The notes: generated by a model not told the origin, from the letters alone. DNA of 64,000 bases from Candidatus Binatia bacterium (GCA_022826945.1 JAJDTY010000047.1:1-64000), one strand, 5' to 3'. Counted from the first letter of the stretch, positions 25,179 to 35,256 are shown. Numbers and translations are program-made.

Positions 25179-26693
25179 CTACTTTGCCACCTGGCTCTCA
25201 GCCTGTCCGTTCACGCTGACCCCGGCACCCTCCTGCGCCAGGACCGCGGCAGCCCTATCTTCCACCACCGTGCCTTTGAAAAAGTTCGGATTCGTTCCAC
25301 CCAAGAACCGAATCGGGTTATCGCAGGTGAAATCGCGAAAGTTCTCCGAAGTCATCAGTCCGTCTTCAACGAACTCATAGGTTTCGGACAGAACGTGAGC
25401 CATATTCGGAACATCAAAATGGCCGATGTCGGAACCGAACAGGGCGTGCAACTGGGCGTCAAATGGGTTGGCCTTGCGGTTGAAGGCCATGACATTCATC
25501 CGGTCGTCCGCCTCGCAGCCGAAGTAGAAATTCGTGGTAAACAAGTCCTTGATGTCCTTGGCCTTGGTGATGCCGCAGGCCGAGTAGTCGTCCAGATTTT
25601 CAATGCCGCCGGTATCGACCGAACCCTTGGGTGGCATAGCGGTATCAAGGGCGGCTTCCCGCCGGCGCAGCGCCTCGACAATAGTGGTGTTGCCGTACTG
25701 CTCAGCGAGTTCACGGAACAGCGTATGGTCGAGATTGGTCGGATCAACTTCGGCTAGGGCATCGATATTGCGCTTTTCCCAGTGTTCAATCAGATCGACG
25801 TAGAGCTGACACGCCCAACCGACCCCGCCTTCGAGAAAGGCGAACTTGAGCTCCGGGAAGCGTCGCGTCACCCCACCTAAGAACAGCGCCTTACACACCG
25901 CCTCGTTGGCGGCCGCGAAGTGACCAATGTGGTTATAGGTGAAATTGCTCGGTGACATGCGCATGGCAAACCCGCGCCCGCCGGAATGAAAGGAGGGGGC
26001 GACTTTGAGCTCGACACATTTGGCCCAGACCGGGTCGTAGTTATAGTCGCTGTCCAGACCCAGGACGTCCCGATACGCCACAAATTTTGCCGCATCGGGG
26101 TGAACCTCAAGCGCAGCCGGAACATCACGCCGGATCAGGCTGCCCAGCATGACAACCTTCAGGCCAAGCTGTTTGACCGCGTGTTCCAGTTCCGCAACGG
26201 CCTCGTCCGGGGTATGCATGGGAATCACTCCCGCCGGTGTCAGCCGATCCGCATATTTGCCAAAATACTCGGCGCTAAAGGTATTGAAGGCGCGACAGGC
26301 CGCCTGGCGCTGCTCTGCATCGGGAATCAGCGGCAGGCCGAGGCCGGCCGTGGGGTACATCACACTGAAATCGAACCCAAATTCGTCCAACCGCTCATAT
26401 AAGAGTTGCGGCATGACCGCAGTAGCTCGGTCGCGTGTGTTCTTGGTCGGTAGCGCCCAGAACGCCTGCTGGCCGACCCCACTGGCCCGGCGTTCGGCTA
26501 CGGACATGGCTAATTCCTTTTGCACCAGCTTGGGGAAAAAAGAGAATCCTTCAACGGCTTTATCGCCACCTATTTTCCGCATTTCCTCTCTGACCAATGG
26601 CCCAAATTCCAACCAGTGTCCATCTGCGTCTATGATCGGATGATTGAGCTGTGCCCGTATCTCTGATGTTGGTGCGTGTCCGTTACTGCTCAT
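25179..26693 (-). CDS. Amidohydrolase family protein (amidohydrolase_2)
   Basis: 504 aa from ATG at 26693 (AAGGAGGG; the frame runs on to 26765). Metal motif D-G-H at 24-26 ('IIDADGHWLEF'). 'VAPSFHSGGRG', 'FPELKFAFLEGGVGW' and 'LFGSDIGHFDVPN' supply later ligands, including the catalytic Asp. It is longer than the 350-390 aa paralogues because of an insert around 'DTAMPPKGSVDTGGIENL'. A hydrolase or non-oxidative decarboxylase is expected. Last gene of the minus operon; 127 bp separate it from the Rieske gene. Confidence 0.87.
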   Translation of the reverse strand: MSSNGHAPTSEIRAQLNHPIIDADGHWLEFGPLVREEMRKIGGDKAVEGFSFFPKLVQKELAMSVAERRASGVGQQAFWALPTKNTRDRATAVMPQLLYERLDEFGFDFSVMYPTAGLGLPLIPDAEQRQAACRAFNTFSAEYFGKYADRLTPAGVIPMHTPDEAVAELEHAVKQLGLKVVMLGSLIRRDVPAALEVHPDAAKFVAYRDVLGLDSDYNYDPVWAKCVELKVAPSFHSGGRGFAMRMSPSNFTYNHIGHFAAANEAVCKALFLGGVTRRFPELKFAFLEGGVGWACQLYVDLIEHWEKRNIDALAEVDPTNLDHTLFRELAEQYGNTTIVEALRRREAALDTAMPPKGSVDTGGIENLDDYSACGITKAKDIKDLFTTNFYFGCEADDRMNVMAFNRKANPFDAQLHALFGSDIGHFDVPNMAHVLSETYEFVEDGLMTSENFRDFTCDNPIRFLGGTNPNFFKGTVVEDRAAAVLAQEGAGVSVNGQAESQVAK

Positions 26694-26820
26694 TTTTCCC
26701 TCCTTAGCCGACTGCGTGTCCTCTGATGCGTTATTGGACAACTGTCCTGTTGACTGTGAAGACAATAAAAAGTTTCTTGATGCTTTTCAATGCATAGTTG
26801 GCGCGTCTCCCTCTGGTGCC

Positions 26821-28011
26821 TCAGCCACCGAAGACATAATCGTCAATTGCCTTATGCGAGTGCCGTACCAATACTTCCTCGTCGTTCAAATTGAAGTGCG
26901 TTCTGATGCCAGTGGCGAGCATGGACTGTGTTGCCTCAAGCGTGCTGCCGTCCTCCAAGAGTGTATCACGCAAGACACATCTGCTGACTTCCTGGCTGAA
27001 GCGCTGGCCGGCCCGTGTTGTGGGCGGGCAGTATAAACAGGCTTCCCAGAGGGTGCGGCTGGCCGTGAGCGGCCAGAAATGATGCGTGACATACGTCCCG
27101 GCAGAGACATCGACTGAAAAATTGGGAAAGATCACATTCAGATCAAACGCCCACTGCGGACTGCGGGTCGGATTGACGCCGGGCGGGAGACGGTCTTCTG
27201 CAATATGACCTTGAGTGACGACTGAGCCAAAACGATAGGCAAGGGATTCGACGGGCGAGGGCTGATGGCTGGGGTTACCATACAGAGACATCATTCGATG
27301 GCGAGGATAGAGTCTGATGGTCAAAGCATGACTAAACGGATTATCCGGCCCGGAAAAGGTGTCGCCGATGGTTCGCCGGTGGAGGACCGGAACGTGATAG
27401 ATCTCCTGAAATGCATCCAGGGCGACTTTCCAGTTGCAGTTGACTTGAGTGGCGTACCGATAACAGATTGACAGGTGATGAAAGGGATAGCCGCACAGCT
27501 GCCGGCCAAACTCGCCCATGAATTCGTCCAGCGTTTCGCGTGGGTGCGGATCAATATGGATGAAGAGAAACCCTTCCCAGATATCGAGTGTCACCGGCGT
27601 GAGGCCCAACTCGTCTTTATCAAGATCAAAAAAGCTGCCCTCATCCGGTACAAAGCTGAGCTGCCCGTTCAGACCGTAGGACCAGCCGTGGAATTTGCAC
27701 GTCAACATCCGGCAGGTTCCCTGAGTGTCCCAGGCAAGCTTGTTGCCGCGATGAGAACACATATTATGAAAGGCGCGAATCCGGCCGTCTTTGCTCCGCA
27801 CGACAAGGACAGATGTCTTACAAATAGCCAGCTCTTTGACAAAATAGTCGCCAGCGTTGGGGATGTCCTCTACGCGCCCAATATTCAGCCACACCCGACG
27901 AAACAAGTGCTCTCGCTCTTGCTCGAAATAGGTTGGTGAGACACACGGCTCGATCGGGACGGGTTGCGTGCCGAGTGCGGCAGGGGTGTGTCGTGCGTGC
28001 TGCTCCTGCAT
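26821..28011 (-). CDS. Rieske [2Fe-2S] oxygenase, alpha subunit
   Basis: 396 aa from ATG at 28011 (GAGAGG upstream). Rieske ligands are Cys85-x-His87 and Cys105-x2-His108 ('MCSHRGNKL', 'CKFHGWSYG'). The iron helix 'ALDAFQEIYHVPVLHRR' gives His206 and His211, with Glu203 again in place of Asp. 'TLLEDGSTLEATQSML' carries the probable third ligand. It is similar in plan to the 19019 oxygenase but clearly diverged. Co-transcribed 11 bases after an aldo/keto reductase, as in the opposing operon. Confidence 0.88.
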   Translation of the reverse strand: MQEQHARHTPAALGTQPVPIEPCVSPTYFEQEREHLFRRVWLNIGRVEDIPNAGDYFVKELAICKTSVLVVRSKDGRIRAFHNMCSHRGNKLAWDTQGTCRMLTCKFHGWSYGLNGQLSFVPDEGSFFDLDKDELGLTPVTLDIWEGFLFIHIDPHPRETLDEFMGEFGRQLCGYPFHHLSICYRYATQVNCNWKVALDAFQEIYHVPVLHRRTIGDTFSGPDNPFSHALTIRLYPRHRMMSLYGNPSHQPSPVESLAYRFGSVVTQGHIAEDRLPPGVNPTRSPQWAFDLNVIFPNFSVDVSAGTYVTHHFWPLTASRTLWEACLYCPPTTRAGQRFSQEVSRCVLRDTLLEDGSTLEATQSMLATGIRTHFNLNDEEVLVRHSHKAIDDYVFGG

Positions 28012-28022
28012 ATAGAACCTCT

Positions 28023-28970
28023 CTAGGCCGGAGCGCTGGAAACGAGGGTATCGACTTGCGTTACCTCTTCTGCCGAGAGCTTCCAGTTTGTCGCAGCCGC
28101 ATTCGCCCGCACTTGTCCCGGCGTCGTTGCTCCAGCGATCACCGAGGTGACGCACGGTTGGGCAGCAAGCCATGACATAGCGAGTTCAAGCAGGGTGTGG
28201 CCGCGTTGTTCGGCAAAATCTTGCAGGATCTCAACCTTGGCAAAATTCTCATCAGAGGCCATACGCTGCGAGAATGGGAGAACGGCCATCCGCGTTCCGG
28301 GCGCAAAATCCTCACCGCGTCGATATTTGCCGGTCAGCATGCCGCTGGCTAAAGGAAAGTAAGGCAACTGGCCGAGTCCATGCCGCTCACAGGCTGGGAT
28401 CGCATCTGCCTCAACCGCACGATTCAGCAGGCTCCAGTCATTTTGCGCAGTGACGAAGTGAGCGAAATCGTGCGCCGTGGACTGTTCCACTGCTTCACCA
28501 ATTTGCTCAGCAGAAAAATTTGAATGTCCGATAGCACGCACTTTACCCTGTCGGACCAGCGTGTTCAGCGTCTCAAGGGTCTCTTCAATAGGCGTGTTTG
28601 GATCGGGATAGTGCATTTGGTACAGGTCAATCCAGTCTGTTTGTAATCGACGCAGGCTATCCTCGACGCATCGCAGGATATACTCACCCGATCCCCACCG
28701 TTCTCCCGATTTGGCCATCTTGGCGACGCCGCCGAATTTTGTGGCCAGAAGGATATCCTTGCGACGCCGGCCCAACACCTTACCCAGGAACTCTTCAGAC
28801 TGGCCTTTGCCATACATATCTGCGGTATCAAAGCAGGTAATGCCGACCTCCAGAGCCGTGTCGATCACCGCACGGCTGGCTTCCAAATCAATCTTCATCC
28901 CAAAATTATTACACCCAAGACCCACCACACTGGCCTGGATTCCCGAGGCACCGAGCGGACGTGTTTCCAT
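28023..28970 (-). CDS. Aldo/keto reductase
   Basis: 315 aa. AKR residues: Asp and Tyr in 'CFDTADMYGKGQSEEF', Lys in 'LLATKFGG', His in 'DLYQMHYPDPNTP'. 'VTAQNDWSLLNRAVEADAIPACERHGLGQLPYFPLASGMLTGKY' and 'VIAGATTPGQVRANAAA' complete the NADPH site. Cytoplasmic carbonyl reductase or alcohol dehydrogenase. Positioned between amidase and Rieske genes, with gaps of 33 and 11 bases. Confidence 0.92.
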   Translation of the reverse strand: METRPLGASGIQASVVGLGCNNFGMKIDLEASRAVIDTALEVGITCFDTADMYGKGQSEEFLGKVLGRRRKDILLATKFGGVAKMAKSGERWGSGEYILRCVEDSLRRLQTDWIDLYQMHYPDPNTPIEETLETLNTLVRQGKVRAIGHSNFSAEQIGEAVEQSTAHDFAHFVTAQNDWSLLNRAVEADAIPACERHGLGQLPYFPLASGMLTGKYRRGEDFAPGTRMAVLPFSQRMASDENFAKVEILQDFAEQRGHTLLELAMSWLAAQPCVTSVIAGATTPGQVRANAAATNWKLSAEEVTQVDTLVSSAPA

Positions 28971-29003
28971 AGACGATTTCTCCTCAGAGCGAACTGACTT
29001 TCT

Positions 29004-30578
29004 TTACACAGAAGGGGGGAGTAGGCTCTGCCGATCCACTGAACGCTGATACGCCCCCGCGACCCTGAGCAACTGGTCCTCACGGAAATGCGGAGCGACC
29101 AGCATCAGACCGATTGGCAGACCGTCAACCTTCCCGCAGGGCACACTGAGTGCAGGATGGCCGGTCAGATTAAACGGTCCCATGTTCCGGATGACCAGCC
29201 CAAGGTCTAATCCCAATTGTCCCCCGAAAAGCGTATGCTCAATCGCTTCCTCGTAATGCTCGGGCTCGCGATACCGCGGCGCCTTGATCGGAACTGTTGG
29301 CATAGCAAGGACATCTACCTGAGCAAAGGCCTGGTTATACTGTTTGATAAAAGTGGGCCGGACATTATGCGCCTTGGCGTGCAGCCGTCCGTGCGTAAAG
29401 CGGGCGAGATACGCACCGAGGATCAGATGGAGTTTGTAGTTCAGGGGAAGTTCATGTCCGTGGCTGCGCTTAAAGCGGCCAAAGGTGGAGATGAACGAAC
29501 TGGGATAATAGGTCTTTGTGCCGGCGCCACCCAGATTGGTGTCGAACATATGCTTGCCGCCTTCAAAGTAAATAGGCAGCAGGGCCAACGGGGCTTTGTC
29601 GTGCAGCGGAATGGAGACACGCTCAAGCTGAGCCCCGGATTGCTCCAGGGTCGTGAGCGCGTTCAGGACGGTCTGGTCAACCTCGGGCTCGCTGCCGGGA
29701 AAACCAAAGCCCTCAGATAAAATACCGATCCGGATGCCCTCGAGGTTCTGGTTTAATGCCTGGATATAGCTTGGCAATTGGACCGGCAGGGCGGTCTGCC
29801 TTGGATCGTAACCGTCCGCACCCGCCACACACTCCAGGATGATAGCGATATCTTCGACCGTCCGAGCGAGTGGACCCACGTAATCGATCGTTGGGTCCAG
29901 ACCGAACACCCCAGTGTGGGGAATCAACCCATGTGTGGGCATCAGGCCCACGGTCCCCGACCACGCCGCCGGTAGCCGGACCGACCCGCCCTGATCGCCG
30001 CCAAAGGCCACGTCAACCAGACCAGCAGCGACCGCCGCGCCAGACCCTGAAGAAGAACCGCCTGTGACGTGAGCCGTATTATGGGGGTTCAGTGGCCGCC
30101 CAAAGTCGCCAACCCCACTGAGCCCTGGGCCACCAAAGGAGAAATCCTCCATATTCATTTTGCCCACGATGGTGGCTCCAGCGTCGAGCAGTCGGGTGAC
30201 AAGCGACGCGTCAAAGTCCGGAATATAGCCGTCCATAAAATGGCAGCCGAGCGTGAGGGGTATGCTAGCTACACTGATGTGGTCTTTCAGGCCTATGGTC
30301 TTGCCTGCGAGCGGCCCATCTTTTGCGCCCTCAATCCGACATTTCCGAATGAAAACGTTCAGTGGGTCTTCTTCCTCGGTTGGCCGATAGCCGGGGTCTC
30401 GGTCAGTATAGCGGAGGGGCAGACGCTGCTCCTCAATCCTCAGTTCCTGAAAGGTTTCGAATGTTGTGATGTGTTCAAGCATACGAGCGTGCATGCTCTG
30501 CATCTCAGCCGGGGTCAGTTCCAAGCCGAGTTCTTGACTGTATTGGGCGATATCCTGAATACCGAGTCGGGGCAGCAT
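29004..30578 (-). CDS. Amidase (amidase-signature family)
   Basis: 524 aa. The Ser-cisSer-Lys triad is intact: Lys98 ('IGLKDHI'), cis-Ser175 ('GGSSSGSGAA') and nucleophile Ser199 ('GGDQGGSVRLP'). It hydrolyses a linear amide or carbamate to acid and ammonia or amine; substrate unknown. The N-terminal extension of about 70 residues is usual in this branch. ATG 30578 lies two bases past the stop of the upstream LLM gene, with the RBS (AGGAGGG) inside that gene's end, so the two are translationally linked. Confidence 0.92.
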   Translation of the reverse strand: MLPRLGIQDIAQYSQELGLELTPAEMQSMHARMLEHITTFETFQELRIEEQRLPLRYTDRDPGYRPTEEEDPLNVFIRKCRIEGAKDGPLAGKTIGLKDHISVASIPLTLGCHFMDGYIPDFDASLVTRLLDAGATIVGKMNMEDFSFGGPGLSGVGDFGRPLNPHNTAHVTGGSSSGSGAAVAAGLVDVAFGGDQGGSVRLPAAWSGTVGLMPTHGLIPHTGVFGLDPTIDYVGPLARTVEDIAIILECVAGADGYDPRQTALPVQLPSYIQALNQNLEGIRIGILSEGFGFPGSEPEVDQTVLNALTTLEQSGAQLERVSIPLHDKAPLALLPIYFEGGKHMFDTNLGGAGTKTYYPSSFISTFGRFKRSHGHELPLNYKLHLILGAYLARFTHGRLHAKAHNVRPTFIKQYNQAFAQVDVLAMPTVPIKAPRYREPEHYEEAIEHTLFGGQLGLDLGLVIRNMGPFNLTGHPALSVPCGKVDGLPIGLMLVAPHFREDQLLRVAGAYQRSVDRQSLLPPSV

Positions 30579-30580
30579 GA

Positions 30581-31624
30581 TCAGCCCTCCTGTGCTGTAA
30601 AATAAGGCATGACCTCTTTGGCAAACAAGCGCATGGAATACTCCGCTCGGCGGGGGTCAATGCCGCCGATTTGCATCCACATGACCAGATGGGTCACGCC
30701 GGCTTCCTGCTGCGAGCGCGTAATCTCTTGAATCGCATCCTCGGGTGTCCCGATGATGGGCGGCGCCCCAAAGAAGTGGAGCCCCTGGGCCTTGCCGAGT
30801 TCTTCGGCGGGCGGTAACGGCTCGACGCCAAAATAGCCGCCGGGAATTTGAAAATCCCCGGCCTCGTCGAGCTTTTGGGTATAAACGGCCATGCGATGCC
30901 GCACGTGCGGTGCGCACTCTTCCCAGGCACGCGCTCGCGTGTCGGACAGGTAGACCAATCGCAGCGCGGCTTTATGAAAATTCTTCGGATCGTGTCCGTG
31001 GCGGCGCAGACTGTCTTCGTACAGCCGCGTAGTATGGGCACTGCCCGCACCCGCAAAATGACAGCCGTAGCGGGCAACCCGGTCTATCGATTTCGGCGTC
31101 AGCCCAGCCACCCACAGGGGAGGAGTGGTTTGCACCGGTCGGGGGCGGAGAGAAATGGGTCCGATCGTGAAATGCTTGCCGGCGTAGGTAAACTTCTCCT
31201 GGGTCCACAGACCGGTAATGATCGCTAGGCCGTCTTCCATCCGCGCCGGACGCTGGGAGCGGGGGATGTTATAGGCAGCGTACTCGTCCACTACGTAGCC
31301 CTGGCCCAGACCCAAGTCGAAGCGGCCATCCGATAGGGCATCGAGCGTTGCCGCTTCTTCTGCGACCTGAAGCGGATGGTAAAGCGGCAGGATGACGATA
31401 TAGGTTCCGAGCCGAATACGGCTGGTCTGGGTCGCCAGTGCGGCTAGTAGCGGGAACTGGGCTGGGAAGTAGTCGTCGGTGCCGTGATGCTCTGCCGTCC
31501 AAATATGGTCGTAGCCAAGCTCTTCGGCCAGCACCCCCTGTCTGACCATGCTCCGACAGAGTTGAGCCGACGAAACCTGCCAGGGCCGTGGGTTCTCAAA
31601 CGCGAACAGCAGTCCGAAATCCAT
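30581..31624 (-). CDS. LLM class flavin-dependent oxidoreductase
   Basis: 347 aa from ATG at 31624 (GGGGGAGGAG; the frame extends to 31750). Bacterial-luciferase-like barrel: 'FGLLFAFENPRPWQ', 'AEELGYDHIWTAEHHGTDDYFPAQFPLLAALATQTSRIRLGTYIVILPLYHPLQVAEEAATLDALSDGRFDLGLGQGY'. 'EHHGTDD' resembles the luciferase His-containing loop. It is the first gene of the operon 31624-25179 and probably oxygenates or oxidises the starting substrate. Divergent from the crotonase at 31725, with only 100 bp between the starts. Confidence 0.9.
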   Translation of the reverse strand: MDFGLLFAFENPRPWQVSSAQLCRSMVRQGVLAEELGYDHIWTAEHHGTDDYFPAQFPLLAALATQTSRIRLGTYIVILPLYHPLQVAEEAATLDALSDGRFDLGLGQGYVVDEYAAYNIPRSQRPARMEDGLAIITGLWTQEKFTYAGKHFTIGPISLRPRPVQTTPPLWVAGLTPKSIDRVARYGCHFAGAGSAHTTRLYEDSLRRHGHDPKNFHKAALRLVYLSDTRARAWEECAPHVRHRMAVYTQKLDEAGDFQIPGGYFGVEPLPPAEELGKAQGLHFFGAPPIIGTPEDAIQEITRSQQEAGVTHLVMWMQIGGIDPRRAEYSMRLFAKEVMPYFTAQEG

Positions 31625-31724
31625 CTCCTCCCCCTTGTGAGACGCATGAAGAGGTTGTCCGTGCGTCCAAACCTTGTCCTCCCAAATCGCGCGTGGTTTA
31701 ACCGAAGGCAGAAGGGAGGCTGCT

Positions 31725-32492
31725 ATGGCAACATTCGACGAGTATCGCAATCAGTATAAGCATGTTCAGATGGAGCGGCGCAACGGAATTCTGCAACTCA
31801 CGCTCCACACGGACGGGAAAACCCTGCGCTGGGGAGAGAGCCCGCACTCGGAGTTGGGAAAGTGTTTCTACGATGTTGGCAGCGATCCGGAGAACAAGGC
31901 TGTCATTATTACCGGCACGGAAGACAAGTTCATTGCCCGCTACGCCCGGGAGGATCAGTGGGAGGTCACGCCTCAGTTGTGGGATCACATTTACTGGGAT
32001 GCCAAAAAGCTCCTCATGAATCACCTGGATATTGAAGTGCCCATGATTGCCGCGGTCAACGGTCCGGCCACCATTCACGCCGAGCTGGCGGTTCTGTGTG
32101 ATATTGTGCTTGCCTCAGACGACGCGGTCTTCCAGGACGCACCGCATTTCCCCAACGGGATCGTGCCGGGCGACGGGGTGCATATTGTCTGGCCGCTTCT
32201 CCTGGGCGCGAATCGAGGGCGCTACTTCCTGCTCACCGGTCAGAAACTCTCGGCTCAAGAAGCGCTGACGCTCGGGGTGGTCAACGAGGTCATGCCGCGT
32301 GAAAAACTGCTTGAACGGGCCTGGGAGCTGGCGGAGATTGTCTCCAAACAACCGCCGTTGACCGTCCGCTATGCCCGCGTCGCGCTGACCCAACAGCTCA
32401 AGAAGCTGATGCTTGACAACCTCGGCTACGGCCTGGCGCTCGAAGGGTTGGGTGCGCAGGAATACTGGCCAGGCGGAAAGAAGAAACGATAG
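31725..32492 (+). CDS. Enoyl-CoA hydratase/isomerase (crotonase) family protein
   Basis: 255 aa from ATG at 31725 (AAGGGAGG; the frame opens at 31674). '[51 protein letters not shown]' resembles the 6-oxocamphor-hydrolase-like branch of crotonases, which act by retro-Claisen C-C cleavage. '[31 protein letters not shown]' is the oxyanion and catalytic loop. The usual CoA-hydratase Glu pair is not obvious. A C-C hydrolase or CoA-type lyase are both possible. Confidence 0.85.
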   Translation: MATFDEYRNQYKHVQMERRNGILQLTLHTDGKTLRWGESPHSELGKCFYDVGSDPENKAVIITGTEDKFIARYAREDQWEVTPQLWDHIYWDAKKLLMNHLDIEVPMIAAVNGPATIHAELAVLCDIVLASDDAVFQDAPHFPNGIVPGDGVHIVWPLLLGANRGRYFLLTGQKLSAQEALTLGVVNEVMPREKLLERAWELAEIVSKQPPLTVRYARVALTQQLKKLMLDNLGYGLALEGLGAQEYWPGGKKKR

Positions 32493-32578
32493 AGCGAGGG
32501 AAACAGGGAGAGAATGGTGAAGGTACGGATACGCGTCGGGGGCGGTTCACGAATTTTCCTTGTAGTCTGAACACACTG

Positions 32579-33718
32579 ATGTACCGCTATCAGGAAACGC
32601 AGCGCTACTTTGCTCAAGTGGCCGACGATATCAAGGACATTGCCGAGCAGGAACTCCGCACGCTCGGAGCCCGAGAGACCAGTCCGACGTATCGTGGAAT
32701 GTATTTCACTGCCTCACCACAAGTGCTCTATACCGTTAATTTTTATGCCCGTCTGATCACCCGCGTGCTCGCTCCGCTCACGTCGTTCAGATGTCACTCC
32801 GACCGCTATCTGTATAAAAAGGCGCGAGAGATCGAATGGCAGGATTTTCTCGACCCGTCACAAACCTTTGCCGTTTTTGCCACTGTGACCAACAGCCGGC
32901 TACGACACTCGAAATTTGCCGCCCTCCGCCTGAAAGACGCCGTGGTGGACGCTTTTCGAGCCGCCACCGGCGTACGCCCGTCCATCGATACCAGAGAGCC
33001 GGATGTCTGGATTAATCTCCACATCCAGAATGATGAGGCTACGATCAGCCTGGATACGTCCGGAGGCTCGCTCCATCGGCGCGGCTATCGAAAAAAAAGC
33101 GTCCGGGCTCCCCTGATCGAGACCTTAGCCGCAGCCATTATTCACCACGTTGAATGGGATGGACACCGGCCGCTGTACGATCCGTTCTGCGGGTCCGGCA
33201 CCCTACTGTGCGAAGCCTATATGTCGGCTGCACGGATGCCGGCGGGGTTGTTTCGTCAGCGGTTTGGTTTCCAGTCTCTGCCCGACTTCGATGCCGGACT
33301 CTGGCGGCAGGTGCAAGAAGACGGGCGGGCGGCGCTGCGTTCCCCTCCTCCGGGTCTCATCTGCGGCAGCGATATTGATCCTGAAGCCGTGCACGCCGCG
33401 CGGGCCAACTGCGCCGCCTTTTCTGTCGGTAGTGCCATCACGGTCGAGCAACGCGACGCTTTCCAAATTCGCCGGATCGAGGACGCGGCCATTGTGTGTA
33501 ATCCGCCGTATGGCGTTCGAATAGGCAAACAGGACAATCTGGACGCTTTCTATACCCGCCTGGGTGACTTCCTCAAACAGCGTTGTCAAGGCTCGACGGC
33601 TTTCATTTATTGTGGAGACCGCCAGTACCTGAAGCGTATTGGCCTCAAACCGGCGTGGAAAAAACCGCTCGTCAACGGCGGACTGGACGGCCGCCTGGCA
33701 AAATATGAACTGTACTAA
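32579..33718 (+). CDS. THUMP-domain RNA methyltransferase (RlmL/YcbY N-terminal type)
   Basis: 379 aa. Order: ferredoxin-like N-terminal region (1-60), THUMP RNA-binding domain (about 60-160), then a class I SAM methyltransferase with motif I 'DPFCGSGTLLCEA' (201-213), 'SDIDPEAVHAARANC' (264-278) and catalytic 'NPPYG' (308-312). It matches guanine N2-methyltransferases acting on 23S rRNA (RlmL, RlmK-less form) or tRNA. ATG at 32579 has no clear RBS. A housekeeping gene among catabolic ones. Confidence 0.9.
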   Translation: MYRYQETQRYFAQVADDIKDIAEQELRTLGARETSPTYRGMYFTASPQVLYTVNFYARLITRVLAPLTSFRCHSDRYLYKKAREIEWQDFLDPSQTFAVFATVTNSRLRHSKFAALRLKDAVVDAFRAATGVRPSIDTREPDVWINLHIQNDEATISLDTSGGSLHRRGYRKKSVRAPLIETLAAAIIHHVEWDGHRPLYDPFCGSGTLLCEAYMSAARMPAGLFRQRFGFQSLPDFDAGLWRQVQEDGRAALRSPPPGLICGSDIDPEAVHAARANCAAFSVGSAITVEQRDAFQIRRIEDAAIVCNPPYGVRIGKQDNLDAFYTRLGDFLKQRCQGSTAFIYCGDRQYLKRIGLKPAWKKPLVNGGLDGRLAKYELY

Positions 33719-33810
33719 CTCCCCTCCGGTACGATCCCTCTACTGATGCGTGGACGATTTCGAGTACGACGTGGTAGAGTAAACGCTACTCAACGAAGGA
33801 GGGTATGACG

Positions 33811-35256
33811 ATGCTGTCACTGAGTGAATATGCAAAGTATGACGGCCTTGGGCTGGCTGAACTGGTTGCGCGTAAAGAAGTCAGCGCCGAAGAACTCGTG
33901 GCCACTGCCGTCCAGGCTATTGAAAAGGTCAACCCGCAACTGAACGCCGTACTCCAGGTACTGTCAGACCAGGCACAATCCGAGATTCGGGCAGGGCTGC
34001 CGCAAGGTCCCTTCAGCGGTGTGCCGTTTCTGATCAAGGAACTCGTCCTGCACGCCAAGGGAGTCCGCCTCGATATGGGCTCACGGCTGGCCCAGGGCTA
34101 TGTCGCTCCCGAGGATTCTGAACTCATGGCGCGTTTTCGGCGTGCCGGATTCGTGCTGACCGGAACAACCCAGACGCCAGAACTAGGCTATAACCCGACA
34201 ACGGAGACCGTCCTGTTCGGGCCGGTCCACAACCCGTGGAAGGCCGGCCACAGCGCCGGTGGTTCGAGTGGCGGTTCCGGGGCATCGGTTGCCGCCGGCA
34301 TTGTGCCGGTTGCCCACGCCAACGACGGCGGTGGCTCTATTCGTATTCCGGCCTCGTGTAACGGTCTGGTTGGCCTCAAGCCCTCGCGCGACCTGGTTCC
34401 CACCGGGCCTGACTATTCTGATCCGCTGTGTGGCCTGGCGTGTGAGTTTGTTGTTTCGCGGAGTGTCCGCGACTCCGCGACCCTGCTCGATATCGTGGCC
34501 GGAGCCGATGCCGGTGCGCCTGGCATCCCGGTTCCACCGGCCCGGCCCTACCGCGAAGAGGTGAACGCCGCGCCGGGGAAGCTGCGCATTGCCTGGACCA
34601 CAACGCCCGCTTCGGGCGAGAAGGTTGACCCGGAATGCGAGCAAGCGGTCCATGACACCGTGCAGGTGTTGGAGGAACTCGGCCATACGGTGTACGAAGG
34701 CCGACCGGAGTATGACTGGGAGGAGTTCCTTGAAAATGTTCACGTGATTTGGGTGGCGTATAATGCCATGGCGGTTGAAGACTTGGCTGCGCAGATGGGT
34801 CGTTCGCCGAGTCCAGATACGCTGGAAGCCGTGACGCTGGCCTGCTGGGAAGACGGCAAGAAGTATTCCGCGGTTGATCTGCTGAAATCCCTGGACCACG
34901 GGGGCCGCCTGTCCCGCATCGTCGGTCGCTTCTTTGAAGGCCTGGATATCTTTGTGACGCCGACTATTGCCAAGCCGCCCGCGCCGCACGGAGAAGTGAA
35001 CCAGAACCGGGCCGGTATGACGGCCATGGAGTGGACACGTCAGGTCTTCTCCTACGTCCCCTTTACGCCACTCTTTAATACGACCGGACAGCCGGCAATT
35101 TCCCTGCCGTTGCACTGGAGCGCCGACGGCCTACCGGTCGGTGTCCAGTTTGTTGGGCATTTCGGGGACGAAGCAGGGCTGCTGCGCTTGGCCGCTCAGT
35201 TGGAAGAGGCAAAACCGTGGGCAGACAAGCGTCCGCCGGTGCATGTGGCCGCCTAG
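33811..35256 (+). CDS. Amidase (NylA-like amidase-signature enzyme)
   Basis: 481 aa. Lys76 ('VPFLIKELVL'), cis-Ser152 ('AGGSSGGSGAS') and nucleophile Ser176 ('NDGGGSIRIP') form the triad. 'GVPFLIKEL' and 'AHANDGGGSIRIPASCNGLVGLKPSR' resemble 6-aminohexanoate-cyclic-dimer hydrolase (NylA). ATG at 33811 is preferred over ATG 33805 because AAGGAGG leaves only two bases before the first. Cytoplasmic amide hydrolase; substrate unknown. Monocistronic between the RNA methyltransferase and GST genes. Confidence 0.9.
   Translation: MLSLSEYAKYDGLGLAELVARKEVSAEELVATAVQAIEKVNPQLNAVLQVLSDQAQSEIRAGLPQGPFSGVPFLIKELVLHAKGVRLDMGSRLAQGYVAPEDSELMARFRRAGFVLTGTTQTPELGYNPTTETVLFGPVHNPWKAGHSAGGSSGGSGASVAAGIVPVAHANDGGGSIRIPASCNGLVGLKPSRDLVPTGPDYSDPLCGLACEFVVSRSVRDSATLLDIVAGADAGAPGIPVPPARPYREEVNAAPGKLRIAWTTTPASGEKVDPECEQAVHDTVQVLEELGHTVYEGRPEYDWEEFLENVHVIWVAYNAMAVEDLAAQMGRSPSPDTLEAVTLACWEDGKKYSAVDLLKSLDHGGRLSRIVGRFFEGLDIFVTPTIAKPPAPHGEVNQNRAGMTAMEWTRQVFSYVPFTPLFNTTGQPAISLPLHWSADGLPVGVQFVGHFGDEAGLLRLAAQLEEAKPWADKRPPVHVAA

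Noticed and set aside
34183-35115. 310-codon minus-strand ORF opposite the NylA-like amidase
   Set aside because: Arg/Gly/His-rich translation with no motif, fully antisense to a gene with an intact catalytic triad; a GC-driven shadow.
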